Assembly (NCBI RefSeq): GCF_039545035.1
Contig: NZ_BAABRO010000024.1
Span: forward strand, 1-64,000
DNA: 64,000 nucleotides
Source: Novipirellula caenicola
GTDB taxonomy: Bacteria; Planctomycetota; Planctomycetia; Pirellulales; Pirellulaceae
Direction of reading: 5' to 3'
Both the position numbers and the translations under genes were made by a program. Each line of letters opens with the position of its first letter. Positions within the stretch are counted from its first letter, which is position 1. The notes below the pieces were generated by a model. The model had not been told where the DNA came from. It saw nothing but the letters and a program-made list of their open reading frames with translations, and searched no databases. Of this stretch, positions 54,983 to 64,000 are shown piece by piece.

Positions 54983-55510
54983 ATGGAAAATCCCTATCAA
55001 CCGCCTGTCGAAACCGAAGAAGCGACCGCACCAACGACGCTGCCTGTAGATGGGCCCGTTAGGTTTGCCGGAGGCTTGACCGCGGTCGGGGCAGTCGGAG
55101 CGATCGGGGGAACTCTGCTACTGGCCATTGCATCAACCGGCGTCGCGATCGGCAATTACCCAGGCATGTTGATTCTGTTGCTCGGTGTGCTGGGGTTTGC
55201 ATCGTTGTGGGGCGTCGTTTCGCTGCTGCGAGGCGTAACCATCACCATGCCATGGAAATTGGTATTGCCGCTGCTGCTGACGCCGATTGTGTTTGTCTTG
55301 TTTGTCCCGGTTTGCACCGCCGGTGGTTTTGTTGCAATGATGACCATCGGCAACGCCGGCTATGGCCCATCGATGGTCGGGGTTAGCATCACGGTGATCG
55401 GCAGCTTCACATTAACCATCATCAGCATCGCGACCATGATACGATCTCGCTATGCCGCCCGTGCTCGCGAAGACGCCGCGATCGCTCGACGCGAGAGTAC
55501 CCGCGAATGA
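54983..55510 (+). CDS. Small multi-pass membrane protein with ENPYQPP start
   Basis: The 175-residue protein begins MENPYQPPVETEE, a motif common in planctomycete membrane proteins. Four hydrophobic segments follow (about 30-50, 55-75, 90-115 and 125-145). The C-terminus is Arg-rich (SRYAARAREDAAIARRE). Function is unknown. Its stop overlaps the next gene by 4 bases (ATGA), suggesting coupling with the radical SAM gene. Confidence 0.8.
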   Translation: MENPYQPPVETEEATAPTTLPVDGPVRFAGGLTAVGAVGAIGGTLLLAIASTGVAIGNYPGMLILLLGVLGFASLWGVVSLLRGVTITMPWKLVLPLLLTPIVFVLFVPVCTAGGFVAMMTIGNAGYGPSMVGVSITVIGSFTLTIISIATMIRSRYAARAREDAAIARRESTRE

Positions 55511-57015
55511 AAAACCGATCCGTTACCTCGCTTGGCAAATCCGCGATCGCGGCGATCGATCCTCGACCGCGTGCTGACCATGTCATGATCGGAACCACCG
55601 ATTCGCTGTGTCCTGAATGCATGACCGTGGTCCCCGCGAAAATCATCACGCGAGGTCAACGCGTTTACTTTCGCAAAAAATGCCCGCAACATGGTGTGCG
55701 AGAGGATTTCGTTTGCAGTGACGCTTCCTGGTGGGATCGCGACGAAGGGCACACGGCATCGGTTTTGCCGCTGGTCCGATCCACGGATGCCGCCAAGGGA
55801 TGCCCGCATGACTGCGGGCTATGCGAGGAACATGAACAACACACTTGTATCGGATTGGTGGAACTGACCGACCGTTGCAATCTGAGTTGTCCGATGTGTT
55901 TCGCATCAAGCGGGCCGTCCGGAAAGGACCACTCGCTTGACGACATCATTGCCTCGTTGGATCGGTTGATCGAGTGTGAAGGACACGCCGAGGTGTGCCA
56001 ATTATCCGGCGGCGAACCCACGCTTCACCCGCAGTTTGAACGAGTCGTGGACGAGGCACTCGCTCGGCCGATTGATTATGTGATGATCAACACCAACGGA
56101 TTGCGACTCGCCAAAGACGCGGCGCTCGTCGAGCGATTGGCAAAGAACCGAGATCGTATCGAAATCTATTTCCAGTGGGATGGGCTGGATCGCGAGTTGG
56201 TTCGCCGCGTGCGTGGCGAAGACGTGATCGATGCCAAACGCCGTGCCCTGGACCGATTAGGCGACGCGGATTTGAATGTCACGTTGGTCTCCACGCTGAC
56301 ATCGCCGCTCGACGAACACTTCTACCGCGATCTATGGGCCGAAGCGCTGGGGCGGCCGAACGTGACCGGGCTTAGCTTGCAGCCGGCGACGCTGAGCGGC
56401 CGCCACTGGCTGCCCGCCGATTTAGAGGACCGCGTCACGTTTCCAGACGTGATCCAAGGATTGGCCAAGGCCAGCGGAGGCATGATTCGCGAGCACGACT
56501 TCACGCCGCTGCCCTGCGCCCATCCGAACTGTCATCAAATCATGTTGGCGGCACGAGACGGAGACCGCTTGGCAGCACTCAATCAAATCGCACCGGTTGC
56601 CGACAACCTTGACTTGATCGCCGGTGGCATCAGCTTTACACCCGAGCGTTCCCAACAGCTTGTCCGTTTGTTTCTGGAGCGAATGTCACACTGTGGAAGC
56701 GATTGCGGATGTGCGGACGTCGTTTCGCTCGGTCCAACCATCTCGCCATCCTCAACGCCATCCGCCCCATTGTCCGCAAACATGGATCCGGTGCTCGATC
56801 GCTTCTTCGCCCGCGTGCTGGCGCAACAAGCTACCGCCAAAGACCTGATGCGAGTCACGATCACGAGTTTTCTTGATGCCTACAACTTTGACGTTCGCCA
56901 ACTGATGAAATGTTGTACGCATCACGTTTTGCCAAGCGGTCACATGGTGCCGTTCTGTGCGTACAACACGTTGTACCGCCCCGGCCATTTGAAGCTTCCA
57001 CCGCTGAAACCATGA
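55507..57015 (+). CDS. Radical SAM protein, tetraether-synthase-like (Tes/MJ0619-type)
   Basis: The 502-residue protein has an N-terminal Cys block (DSLCPECMTVVPAKI, KKCPQHGVREDF), a second block (CPHDCGLCEEHEQHTC), the radical SAM motif CNLSCPMC, and C-terminal Cys/His motifs (PCAHPNCH, HCGSDCGC, KCCTHHVLPSGHMVPFC). This arrangement resembles the family that includes archaeal Tes, which joins lipid tails into tetraether lipids. That function in this bacterium is inference; close relatives methylate other substrates. It overlaps the small membrane protein by 4 bases. Confidence 0.75.
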   Translation: MKNRSVTSLGKSAIAAIDPRPRADHVMIGTTDSLCPECMTVVPAKIITRGQRVYFRKKCPQHGVREDFVCSDASWWDRDEGHTASVLPLVRSTDAAKGCPHDCGLCEEHEQHTCIGLVELTDRCNLSCPMCFASSGPSGKDHSLDDIIASLDRLIECEGHAEVCQLSGGEPTLHPQFERVVDEALARPIDYVMINTNGLRLAKDAALVERLAKNRDRIEIYFQWDGLDRELVRRVRGEDVIDAKRRALDRLGDADLNVTLVSTLTSPLDEHFYRDLWAEALGRPNVTGLSLQPATLSGRHWLPADLEDRVTFPDVIQGLAKASGGMIREHDFTPLPCAHPNCHQIMLAARDGDRLAALNQIAPVADNLDLIAGGISFTPERSQQLVRLFLERMSHCGSDCGCADVVSLGPTISPSSTPSAPLSANMDPVLDRFFARVLAQQATAKDLMRVTITSFLDAYNFDVRQLMKCCTHHVLPSGHMVPFCAYNTLYRPGHLKLPPLKP

Positions 57016-57255
57016 GTGATAAACAAGCGACTGCCCGACGGCGTCACCCACCTGGTTCAAAGACCTCGCTTAACGACACTTACGATTTGAATAGGACAAG
57101 GCAGACGAGTGGTCTGTCCCTGTTGAATCTTGCCTGTTGAATCTTAGGGTAGTGCTACCCCCATTTTGAACTCTCTGCGATCTCATGCATTCGACTGAGA
57201 TGCAAGCGTCGATTACCGTTCATCTAAAACGACCTCCCTTCCTTCGTTACCTTTA

Positions 57256-58011
57256 ATGTTTCAATCTCGAATCGCCTACGCTGTTTGCATGGGGTTAGCT
57301 GCGGTGATCGCAACCTACTGGATCCGTCGTCGCCAACGGTCCATGAACCTGGATACCATGCAGCGAATCGGGATTCTGGTTGGCGGACTGGTGGGCGCGA
57401 CCGTCGGGGCAAAGCTGCCATTCCTGTTGGCGGGCACCTTTGCCGGAGGCAACCCGTTGGACCTGTGGTTCAGCGATGGGAAAACGGTGTTATGGGGTTT
57501 GGCCGGCGGCTATCTAGGAGTCGAGTTTGCCAAATGGACCTTTTACGTACGCGTTTCGACCGGTGACTCATTTGTCATTCCGATTGCCATTGCAATCGCA
57601 ATCGGCCGCATCGGATGCTTGCTGTATGGATGTTGCTACGGCATCGCCACCAACCAACAATGGGGAATGCGATTTCCGACAGCCGATGACGGTGGATTGC
57701 TGCTGCGGCATCCAGCCCAGCTGTACGAGTTCGCGTTCCACATCGCGTTTGCCTGTGCGGCGTATTACGGAATCCGCCAGCAAAAAGCGATGCGGCACTG
57801 GATGCTGCTGTATTTGATCGCCTATGCCTCGTTCCGTTTTATCAGCGAGTCATGGCGTCCCGAACTACGGCTGGCGGGTGGATTGACCTTCTATCAATGG
57901 AGCAGTGTGGGGATCGGCATCGGCTTTTCCGCTCTACTTTTGTGGCGTTTGCGTGTTGAAAAAATGACGATTCGGTTAAACAACGATCCCGAATCGAAGT
58001 TTGGGATCTGA
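57256..58011 (+). CDS. Lgt-like prolipoprotein diacylglyceryl transferase family protein
   Basis: The 251-residue protein has about seven helices, the motif GRIGCLLYGCCYG, the signature RHPAQLYE and a C-terminal Arg-rich region (FISESWRPELRLAGG). Classical Lgt carries GRIGNFING, in which Asn acts in catalysis; here Cys replaces it, as in a divergent subset with GCCYG. So it may not act on prolipoprotein. The ATG follows a 240-base gap from the radical SAM gene on the same strand. Confidence 0.75.
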   Translation: MFQSRIAYAVCMGLAAVIATYWIRRRQRSMNLDTMQRIGILVGGLVGATVGAKLPFLLAGTFAGGNPLDLWFSDGKTVLWGLAGGYLGVEFAKWTFYVRVSTGDSFVIPIAIAIAIGRIGCLLYGCCYGIATNQQWGMRFPTADDGGLLLRHPAQLYEFAFHIAFACAAYYGIRQQKAMRHWMLLYLIAYASFRFISESWRPELRLAGGLTFYQWSSVGIGIGFSALLLWRLRVEKMTIRLNNDPESKFGI

Positions 58012-58132
58012 CAAACCATCCATTCACAGGTATTGTGTGCGAAAAACAGTCTAAGTTGAGGCGGCGCTGTTTTGCTCGGCTGCCATCACAACCTTCACTC
58101 TCAACGACTTTCACTCTGACCCCAGCTGAATC

Positions 58133-59869
58133 ATGCGATTTTTCTCGTTGCCCGTTTGCTTTGCCTTGATCGCAGCGTCCAGTGCCGGAGCGATTCCAAC
58201 GTGTTGCGGCAAGGATTCTGCGGCGACGGTCGCCGTCACCGCCGAGGCATCACCAAAATCGTCCTCGCAACCTCGCGCGACCAATCCGGCATTGCCGCGT
58301 GTGGACACAATGCGTGAACTGCAATCCGAAGCGATCAAAAAACAATCAGCCGACTGGGGACACTGGGGACACATTCCAAGCCGCTACAGCACTTGGCTAA
58401 ACCATAGCAACCGGTTGATCCCAATCTATACGTTTGGCATCACGCTTGATCCGCTTCGTGAAGAAGGCAGTGTGTACAGCGACCCGGCACGTTTGGAAAA
58501 ATTGTATGGCAAGGTTCCTACCAACACCGTCAATCCGACCGCAGCCTACTTTGACCAAACCGACGTTTATCGGTTGCAAAAGAAAGCCATCGAGCAGGGA
58601 CGCAAAAACATCATCCTGTTCGTATTCGACGGTATGGATTGGCAAACCACACGAGCGGCAGCGATCTACAAATCAGGACGGGTCGGTTACGACACCGGAC
58701 GTGGCGATGTTTTGTCGTTTCAAAATTACCGTGGTACTAAAACCGACTTCGGATACTTCTGTACCAGCCCTCGACTCGGGGGCACCAAATTCGATGTCAA
58801 TTCGCAAGTCGTGCTTGGCGGCGGCAAAGATGCCTCGGGAGGCTTCAATGTCAAACGCGGCGGCGCCTACCCTTGGCTCGAACAAAGCAACAGCGATTAC
58901 CTTTTGGGGCTGGATCGCAGCGAACCGCACAGCGTCACGGACTCAGCCGCATCGGCGGTCAGCATGACCGCAGGCGTTAAAACCTATAACGGATCGATCA
59001 ACTACACCGTCGATGGCGAACATATCGTCCCGATTGCTCGTGAACTGCAGCCGCAAGGCTTTCAGATCGGTGTCGTCACCAACGTGCCGCTAAGCCATGC
59101 GACTCCGGGGGCAGCCTATGCAAACAACGTGGCTCGCTATGACTACCAAGACATTGCCCGCGACATGGTGGGATTGCGATCGGCGTCCCATCGCGACCAC
59201 CCACTCCAGGGCATCGACGTGATCATTAGCGGTGGTTGGGGCGAAGGCAAAGACAAGGACGCCGCGCAGGGCGACAACTTTGCTCAAGGCAATCCCTACT
59301 TTCATCAAACCGATCTGCACGCCATCGATCGCAAAAACGGTGGCAAGTACACGGTGGCCCAGCGAACCAGTGGTGTCGCCGGACGTGCGGGATTGATGCA
59401 GGGGGCCGACGAAGCGATTCGCCAAGGCACTCGGTTTCTTGGATTCTATGGCGCGACTGGCGGCCACTTGCCATTTCAAACGGCTGACGGCGGTTTCAAT
59501 CCCACCTTTGATGCAAAGGGAACCGAATCGTATTCGCAGGCCGATATCGACGAGAACCCGACGCTTGCGGATATGGCCGAAGCGGCCTTAAAAATCCTGG
59601 AAAAATCCGAAACGGGATTCTGGTTGATGGTCGAAGCCGGAGACGTCGATTGGGCTAACCATGCCAACAACTTGGACAACAGTATCGGTGCGGTCCTGAG
59701 CGGCGAAGCGGCCTTCGAAAGGATCGTCGATTGGGTCGAGCGGACCCAGGGCTGGGACGACACCGCCATCATCGTGACCTCGGATCACGGCCATTTCTTG
59801 GTCATCGACGACGCCGAAGTGATCGCCGAAGCGGGCCGCGAGGATCGCCAAGCGGTTTCGACACCGTGA
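58133..59869 (+). CDS. Alkaline phosphatase, PhoA-like
   Basis: The 578-residue protein has a signal peptide (FFSLPVCFALIAASSAGA), metal-binding FVFDGMDW near residue 165, the catalytic Ser region VTDSAASAVSMTAG, and the acidic metal ligands VEAGDVDWANHANN and TSDHGH. It removes phosphate in the periplasm. The C-terminus ends 20 residues past TSDHGH; an alternative frame continues for 20 more codons, so a late frameshift is possible but not needed. Confidence 0.92.
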   Translation: MRFFSLPVCFALIAASSAGAIPTCCGKDSAATVAVTAEASPKSSSQPRATNPALPRVDTMRELQSEAIKKQSADWGHWGHIPSRYSTWLNHSNRLIPIYTFGITLDPLREEGSVYSDPARLEKLYGKVPTNTVNPTAAYFDQTDVYRLQKKAIEQGRKNIILFVFDGMDWQTTRAAAIYKSGRVGYDTGRGDVLSFQNYRGTKTDFGYFCTSPRLGGTKFDVNSQVVLGGGKDASGGFNVKRGGAYPWLEQSNSDYLLGLDRSEPHSVTDSAASAVSMTAGVKTYNGSINYTVDGEHIVPIARELQPQGFQIGVVTNVPLSHATPGAAYANNVARYDYQDIARDMVGLRSASHRDHPLQGIDVIISGGWGEGKDKDAAQGDNFAQGNPYFHQTDLHAIDRKNGGKYTVAQRTSGVAGRAGLMQGADEAIRQGTRFLGFYGATGGHLPFQTADGGFNPTFDAKGTESYSQADIDENPTLADMAEAALKILEKSETGFWLMVEAGDVDWANHANNLDNSIGAVLSGEAAFERIVDWVERTQGWDDTAIIVTSDHGHFLVIDDAEVIAEAGREDRQAVSTP

Positions 59870-60386
59870 TTTTTCGCGGCGATCGCATCGGTGATCCCCC
59901 CAACACGGATGCCTCGTAACCACGACTCAGCCGCAAAAATCTCGCTCCTTTGACGAGTTTCGCGATGTCTGCTGCGGTCACCGGACTTTTTTCCGCTGGT
60001 CAAGCCGAGTACCACTAGGTAGACTGGGCCAGTTCGTCACACACCGGTGCTTGAGTCCATTTTGAAGATCATCGCCCTACGGCTTTGACCCAAAATGCTT
60101 GAATTCAATCACCGGCGTGTGACAGAGAGTAGTCCGCCATTCCAATCAGCGTCGAACGAGACCTGCGCCGGAATGCCAATTTCAGCATCGATTTGCTGGG
60201 GGCGAGGGGCAGGTCGCACAAGTCCGATTGAACGAATTTAACGAATTTAACGAAGGCCTCGGGCAGCCGATGTCGGGGACGAGCGTGGCTCGTCTAAAAA
60301 ACCGAACTCGAATTTACCCCGCGGCAAGATCAAGTTCACTTCGGTCTTTGCCTCGCTGCGGTGATTGGAACCGGTGTTTGGAACCA
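59870..60386. other. Intergenic region upstream of rnc
   Basis: About 500 bp, in part non-coding. A short direct repeat of aacgaattt occurs near 60230-60245. An in-frame upstream extension of rnc to 60228 exists but is not supported. No RNA gene recognised. Confidence 0.4.
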
Positions 60387-61211
60387 ATGTCACACAGCAA
60401 ACAGGGTGTATCCGTGAATTCATCGGAGTTTGATTCCGTTTCCGATGCCGCTGAAATCAACCTTGTCGATGACCTCGAAGGTGTCGACGGAGGCGATCAA
60501 GCATCGAAGCTGAGACTTTGCCAGGAAATCATCGACTATCGTTTCAAAGACGAATCGTTGCTGTTATCCGCTTTGACGCATGCCTCGGGCGCTTCCCACC
60601 GGCTCGAAAGCAACGAACGGCTCGAGTTTCTCGGCGATTCGGTTCTCGGATTGACCGTCTGCCACTGGTTGTACGAGGAATACCCCGAATACAACGAAGG
60701 CGATTTGACCAAGATCAAATCGTATGTCGTCAGCCGACGTTCGTGTGGCAAGATCGCCTGTGCCCTCGGACTGGATCGCTGCTTGATCGTCGGACGAGGC
60801 GTGACTCGCAATCGCAGCTTTCCCAAGTCGTTGGTCAGCGATGTTTTTGAAGCCATCGTCGCGGCGGTCTATCTAGATGGCGGTCCCGAAGTGATTCGCG
60901 AACGGCTGAAAAAATGGCTGGCCGATGAGGTCCGCGTCGCAGTCGAAAGCCAAGGCGCAAGCAACTTCAAAAGCACACTGCAACAATACGCACAGCGAGA
61001 GCTTTCGAGCACTCCCGTTTATCGGATGATCCGCGAAACGGGGCCCGATCACCGCAAAGCGTTCTTGATTTCAGCGGTGATCGAAGACCGTAGCTTTCCC
61101 GCCGCTTGGGGTAACAACAAAAAGGATGCCGAGCAACGCGCGGCATCCAATGCGTTGGCGGAACTACACGATCTGTCCGTGCCGTATCCGCAAGACGAAA
61201 TGCATGATTAG
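60387..61211 (+). CDS. rnc: Ribonuclease III
   Basis: The 274-residue protein has the RNase III signature NERLEFLGDSVLGL and a second acidic motif (LVSDVFEAIVAAVYLDGG). A double-strand RNA-binding domain is at the C-terminus (STLQQYAQRELSSTPVYRM, NNKKDAEQRAASNAL). It has an acidic N-terminal extension of about 45 residues. It processes rRNA and cuts structured RNA. ATG 60387 is chosen; the upstream extension from 60228 lacks family features. Confidence 0.93.
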   Translation: MSHSKQGVSVNSSEFDSVSDAAEINLVDDLEGVDGGDQASKLRLCQEIIDYRFKDESLLLSALTHASGASHRLESNERLEFLGDSVLGLTVCHWLYEEYPEYNEGDLTKIKSYVVSRRSCGKIACALGLDRCLIVGRGVTRNRSFPKSLVSDVFEAIVAAVYLDGGPEVIRERLKKWLADEVRVAVESQGASNFKSTLQQYAQRELSSTPVYRMIRETGPDHRKAFLISAVIEDRSFPAAWGNNKKDAEQRAASNALAELHDLSVPYPQDEMHD

Positions 61212-61278
61212 TGAGCGATCCGCTAGCTAACGATCCACAGGCGAACGATCAGTTATCGAACGCCCCACAGTCGAACGA

Positions 61279-62685
61279 TCAGTGCGATTCAGGGAACTGA
61301 AAACCGTGAGGCAACTGGAACCCCGAGCCGCTTGGCGAACTCGCTTCGCTGTCGGCTGGTTTTTCTGCCGCTGGCTGAACCGGCTTGGCCGCTGGTTTAG
61401 CAGCCGCTCCAGGCGTGGTGGGCCATGTGCCTGGCGTTGTCTCGGCTGTCGCCTTTGGATTGACACTTAGCGTGGCCGGCTGAAAACTAGGCGTCGAATA
61501 GCTTGGCACCGCTGGCGATGCGGGCGTGGTCGCTGCAGCATTCGGGTTGCCGGTTGCTGTGGACGGTGCCCAAGTTGTCGCCGCCGGGCGATAGCTGACC
61601 GCCGCAGCAGGAACATCAGCATTGGCCCGAGCCGCGATGCTGGCCGCTGCATCAGTGGTGCCGTTTGCCGGAGCACCAGCCGCTTGCGCGACCGAGGCTT
61701 GGGTTTGAGGCGGCTGAGCTGCGATCTTTTCGACAGGGGCTTGAGCAGGATTCACGCCTCGCGACGCATCGATCTGTGCAAGCATTTCGCGTGAGCGTTC
61801 GACGGCCTTCTTGACGGCCGCGTCGCTGGCACCTTGAGCGTCAAATTTGAGCGTTTCCGACAAGAAGCCGCGAGCTTCGTTCATTTGCCCCTTGCTGTAG
61901 TGCAAGTAGGCCATGTTGAAGTTAGCAACGGCCGGCTTGTTGTTCTGCATCAATACCTGCAACGCCTCTTGCTTCTTGTTGGATTCAAACAAGACGCTTG
62001 CCAAGTTGTTGGCGTAACGGGATGTCCCCGGAGCCAGTTCGAGCGATTTGGCAATCATCTTTGCCGCTTCGTCATGGTTTCCGGTCTTGCTGAGGGTTAA
62101 CCCCAGATCGTTGTACAGTGCCGCATCACCAGGACTTTGCTTGATGGCAAGCTGGAAGTACTCAGTCGCTTTGGCATGATTGCCTTGGCGGAAATGAAGT
62201 CGCGCGATACTGGTCAACGCGGCGCTATCATTAGGCGTTTTTTCCAACGCCTTGTTGTAGCTTTCCATTGCCTTTTGAAAGTTGCCGGTCGATTCCCAAA
62301 GTTGCCCATTGGCGACAAGCACTTCAGGACCCACGGTGGCAGGTTCATCGGTCAAACGCAGTGGATCGGTATCCGAAGTCTCGGCGGCATCCTTTGCCGA
62401 ATCACGTCGGAAGACGCCTGCGATCGCGTCGGTCGTTTTGCCGATCGCGTTCTTGGCCGAAACGCCAACCGCACTGACTTGGTCCTTGGCACCGGTCGCG
62501 GTTGAAGCGATCGACTCGGTCATCGAAGGCTGGTCGGCCTTTGGCGCATCGATCGTGGCTCGCGAAAACGGGTTCATCGACGCAAACGTCGGCCGTTGGT
62601 TCGAGCATCCCGTCGAGAAGCTCACGGCTGAACCGGCAATAAGCGAGAAGAGCAGTGCGCGTTGAATTTTTGTTGATCGTTTCAC
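61279..62685 (-). CDS. TPR lipoprotein with low-complexity C-terminus
   Basis: The 468-residue protein has a lipobox (SAVSFSTGC, about residue 27), then about four TPR repeats between about 125 and 275 (QLWESTGNFQKAMESYNKAL and repeats of GNHAKATEYFQLAI type). An Ala/Pro/Thr-rich region follows to the end. GTG 62685 with GGGAGAA upstream starts the signal; an earlier in-frame start (62706) is possible. TPRs suggest protein-protein contacts on the membrane surface; the partner is unknown. Confidence 0.8.
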   Translation of the reverse strand: MKRSTKIQRALLFSLIAGSAVSFSTGCSNQRPTFASMNPFSRATIDAPKADQPSMTESIASTATGAKDQVSAVGVSAKNAIGKTTDAIAGVFRRDSAKDAAETSDTDPLRLTDEPATVGPEVLVANGQLWESTGNFQKAMESYNKALEKTPNDSAALTSIARLHFRQGNHAKATEYFQLAIKQSPGDAALYNDLGLTLSKTGNHDEAAKMIAKSLELAPGTSRYANNLASVLFESNKKQEALQVLMQNNKPAVANFNMAYLHYSKGQMNEARGFLSETLKFDAQGASDAAVKKAVERSREMLAQIDASRGVNPAQAPVEKIAAQPPQTQASVAQAAGAPANGTTDAAASIAARANADVPAAAVSYRPAATTWAPSTATGNPNAAATTPASPAVPSYSTPSFQPATLSVNPKATAETTPGTWPTTPGAAAKPAAKPVQPAAEKPADSEASSPSGSGFQLPHGFQFPESH

Positions 62686-62851
62686 GAGAAATTCTCCCGA
62701 AGGCATGCCGTTGAAGTCCTCGAATAGCAGTAGAGACTTCAGAATGGTCTGGGCAAGCAAATTTGCGGTTTAATCGAATGGTTCCGTTTTTAGGGATCGA
62801 CCCGGATCCCCCGGTAACTTGACTGCGTTTAGCAATTTGCTGAAAAGACAA

Positions 62852-62890
62852 TAAAAAAGACGAACTTCCTGTAAAGAAAGTCCGTCTTTC
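62852..62890 (-). terminator. Rho-independent-like terminator after the 62995-63558 gene
   Basis: Read on the minus strand it is AAAGACGGACTTTC, a short loop, then an imperfect match GAAGTTCGTCTTT followed by a T run. It lies about 105 bases beyond the stop of the small secreted protein gene. Confidence 0.7.
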
Positions 62891-62954
62891 GATTGAACGC
62901 TAGCATCGCTGAAGCCGTTTTGGGGCTCGCCTTGGTTGCTAGCAAGACGTGTTG

Positions 62955-62982
62955 GCTTGCAAGCATGGATTGCTTGCAAGCA
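62955..62982. repeat. Two copies of palindrome gcttgcaagc
   Basis: gcttgcaagc at 62955-62964 and tgcttgcaagca at 62971-62982 are perfect palindromes spaced 16 bp apart, just past the end of the next gene. They could bind a dimeric protein or shape mRNA ends. Confidence 0.55.
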
Positions 62983-62994
62983 TGCTTGTCACGA

Positions 62995-63558
62995 CTACTG
63001 GGTCGCGGTCGCACTGCCCGATGCGGAAACCGAAGGCAGCTTCGGTGCCGGCAACACTTCCATCCAGTTCCGATTGATCTTGGTTGCCCAAGCACCGGGA
63101 GCGGTGGAAGGCTCGCGATCGGTCACAAAAACATTGGTGGCGACACCGGCGGTTTGGATACCGTCGAGCGTTTGCCGAACCGCAGCCACGCGAGCATCGG
63201 TCTCTTCGTCGCTCTTGCCACGCAGCACGTAGATGTTCCGTCGCGACTCGGGTGATTGGGTGGCGATCCAATGAACACGATTGTGTCCCGAGGCTAGCAG
63301 AGCGCCATCACCGGATCGGAACAATTCGTGACCGATCGTGTTGTGTAGCCGCCATCCGTTGTTTTTCATCACTTCAAATGGAGCGGTCACTTGACGTGCG
63401 TCCATTTCTTGGAATGGCTCGGGCCATGCATTGTTGCGGTGATAATCAATGCTCGCTTGATGCCAAAATTGGTGCCAATCAGCGGATACGGTTCCCACTG
63501 AAACGCTGAGCATCAAAGCTGCGATGGCAATGCGGCCGCGTCGAACTAAATGTTTCAT
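62995..63558 (-). CDS. Small secreted protein, unknown
   Basis: The 187-residue protein has a signal peptide (VRRGRIAIAALMLSVSVGTVSA, cut before DWHQFWH). The mature region is a mixed alpha/beta fold with GHNRVHWIATQSPESRRNIYVLRG and a helix with GKSDEETDARVAAVRQTL. ATG 63558 has ggaaggaac upstream. No family is recognised. A terminator-like hairpin follows. Confidence 0.65.
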   Translation of the reverse strand: MKHLVRRGRIAIAALMLSVSVGTVSADWHQFWHQASIDYHRNNAWPEPFQEMDARQVTAPFEVMKNNGWRLHNTIGHELFRSGDGALLASGHNRVHWIATQSPESRRNIYVLRGKSDEETDARVAAVRQTLDGIQTAGVATNVFVTDREPSTAPGAWATKINRNWMEVLPAPKLPSVSASGSATATQ

Positions 63559-64000
63559 ATCAGGCAGTTCCTTCCGCCGGGTGCGTTCACAATTCAAGAG
63601 CAGCATGCGCGATGGGCATCCAAAGCTCAGGGCCGACATTCACATCGACCTGCTCGAGACGGAATCCATACCGCCTTGCTAGGAACTATCGGCCGCACCA
63701 CCCCAATGACTTGTCCGTGGCTGAGCGACTCGGGCATGACCGCTAGAACCGTCACACTCTGCCAACGGCAACCGATCCACGGTGAAACGCAATCCGGTTC
63801 GCGAGCCCTCATCGGTCCTGTTCGGAAATAACTTCGTCATTCGAGTTTTGTGAGCAATCAACCGGGTGAGGTGTTTTCTCGGCGAGTGGACGCAACAGGC
63901 CGACCCAAGCAGCGAAGTAACGTTTTTTTGAAAAATATGGCCGGCAACGATGGGGATGCTACCAAGATCCCCGCCGCCGCTGCGAATAGGATGAATGAAT
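63559..64000. other. Intergenic end of the window
   Basis: Upstream region of the minus-strand secreted protein gene. Nothing else is recognised to the end of the window; frames at 63550-63831 have no supporting signals. Confidence 0.4.

Noticed and set aside
59731-59919. Frameshifted C-terminal extension of alkaline phosphatase
   Set aside because: The main frame already contains all catalytic motifs and ends normally for the family as far as can be seen; the extra frame has no clear match.

Overview
The window looks like the chromosome of a planctomycete of the Rhodopirellula/Pirellulales type. This is inferred from gene content, not from rRNA. The indicators are a DUF1559 protein with a prepilin-like N-terminus, an ECF sigma factor fused through a membrane segment to a Gly/Met-rich secretin-like region, an ECF sigma gene overlapping a membrane Ser/Thr kinase gene, a small membrane protein starting ENPYQPP, secreted PQQ-propeller and Gfo/Idh/MocA proteins, and very many intergenic repeats. 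There is no rRNA, CRISPR array or transposase. One tRNA (anticodon CAT) is present.

Layout. 1-9.2 kb is accessory: repeat debris, a TMEM14-like protein, a Tat-exported protein, a GAF-like membrane sensor with a coupled 63-aa ORF, a PIN/RHH toxin-antitoxin pair, small envelope proteins and a tandem array of about 480 bp units. 9.2-16.7 kb begins at the tRNA and holds eight hairpin modules of one family. These surround a giant secreted CsgG-like protein and a two-domain GxxExxY nuclease-like protein, giving a cassette-like look. 16.7-21.4 kb carries a secreted methyltransferase overlapping an APC permease, then a DUF2892 protein divergent from a CoA-disulfide reductase/rhodanese fusion. 22.0-31.2 kb is a complete cbb3 oxidase locus: ccoNO fusion, ccoQ, mono-heme ccoP, ccoG, ccoH, a SafE/DsbD_2-like protein, ccoI and ccoS, mostly joined by start/stop overlaps.

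31.1-40.1 kb holds a glycosyltransferase, an RND exporter, a DUF1559 protein with a small lipoprotein, and the kinase/sigma pair. 40.4-48 kb holds the ECF-secretin fusion, a PAS-GGDEF protein, a degenerate receiver, and a short type II secretion/type IV pilus set (ATPase, inner-membrane platform, pseudopilin). 48.2-64 kb is mostly household genes: U32 peptidase/RlhA-like, a UvrC/Cho-like GIY-YIG protein, a Gfo/Idh/MocA oxidoreductase, a PQQ propeller, a Tes-like radical SAM protein next to an Lgt-like membrane protein, alkaline phosphatase, RNase III, a TPR lipoprotein and a small secreted protein.

The most unusual material is non-coding. There are at least five repeat families: the roughly 117 bp MITE-like palindromes (one inside the cco operon), the ggcaaaaa hairpin modules, the 480 bp tandem units, an 87 bp dispersed repeat, and a hairpin-rich element ending at about 8.73 kb. 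None comes with a recognisable transposase here. Start codons and family names rest on reading the sequence only; no database search was run.
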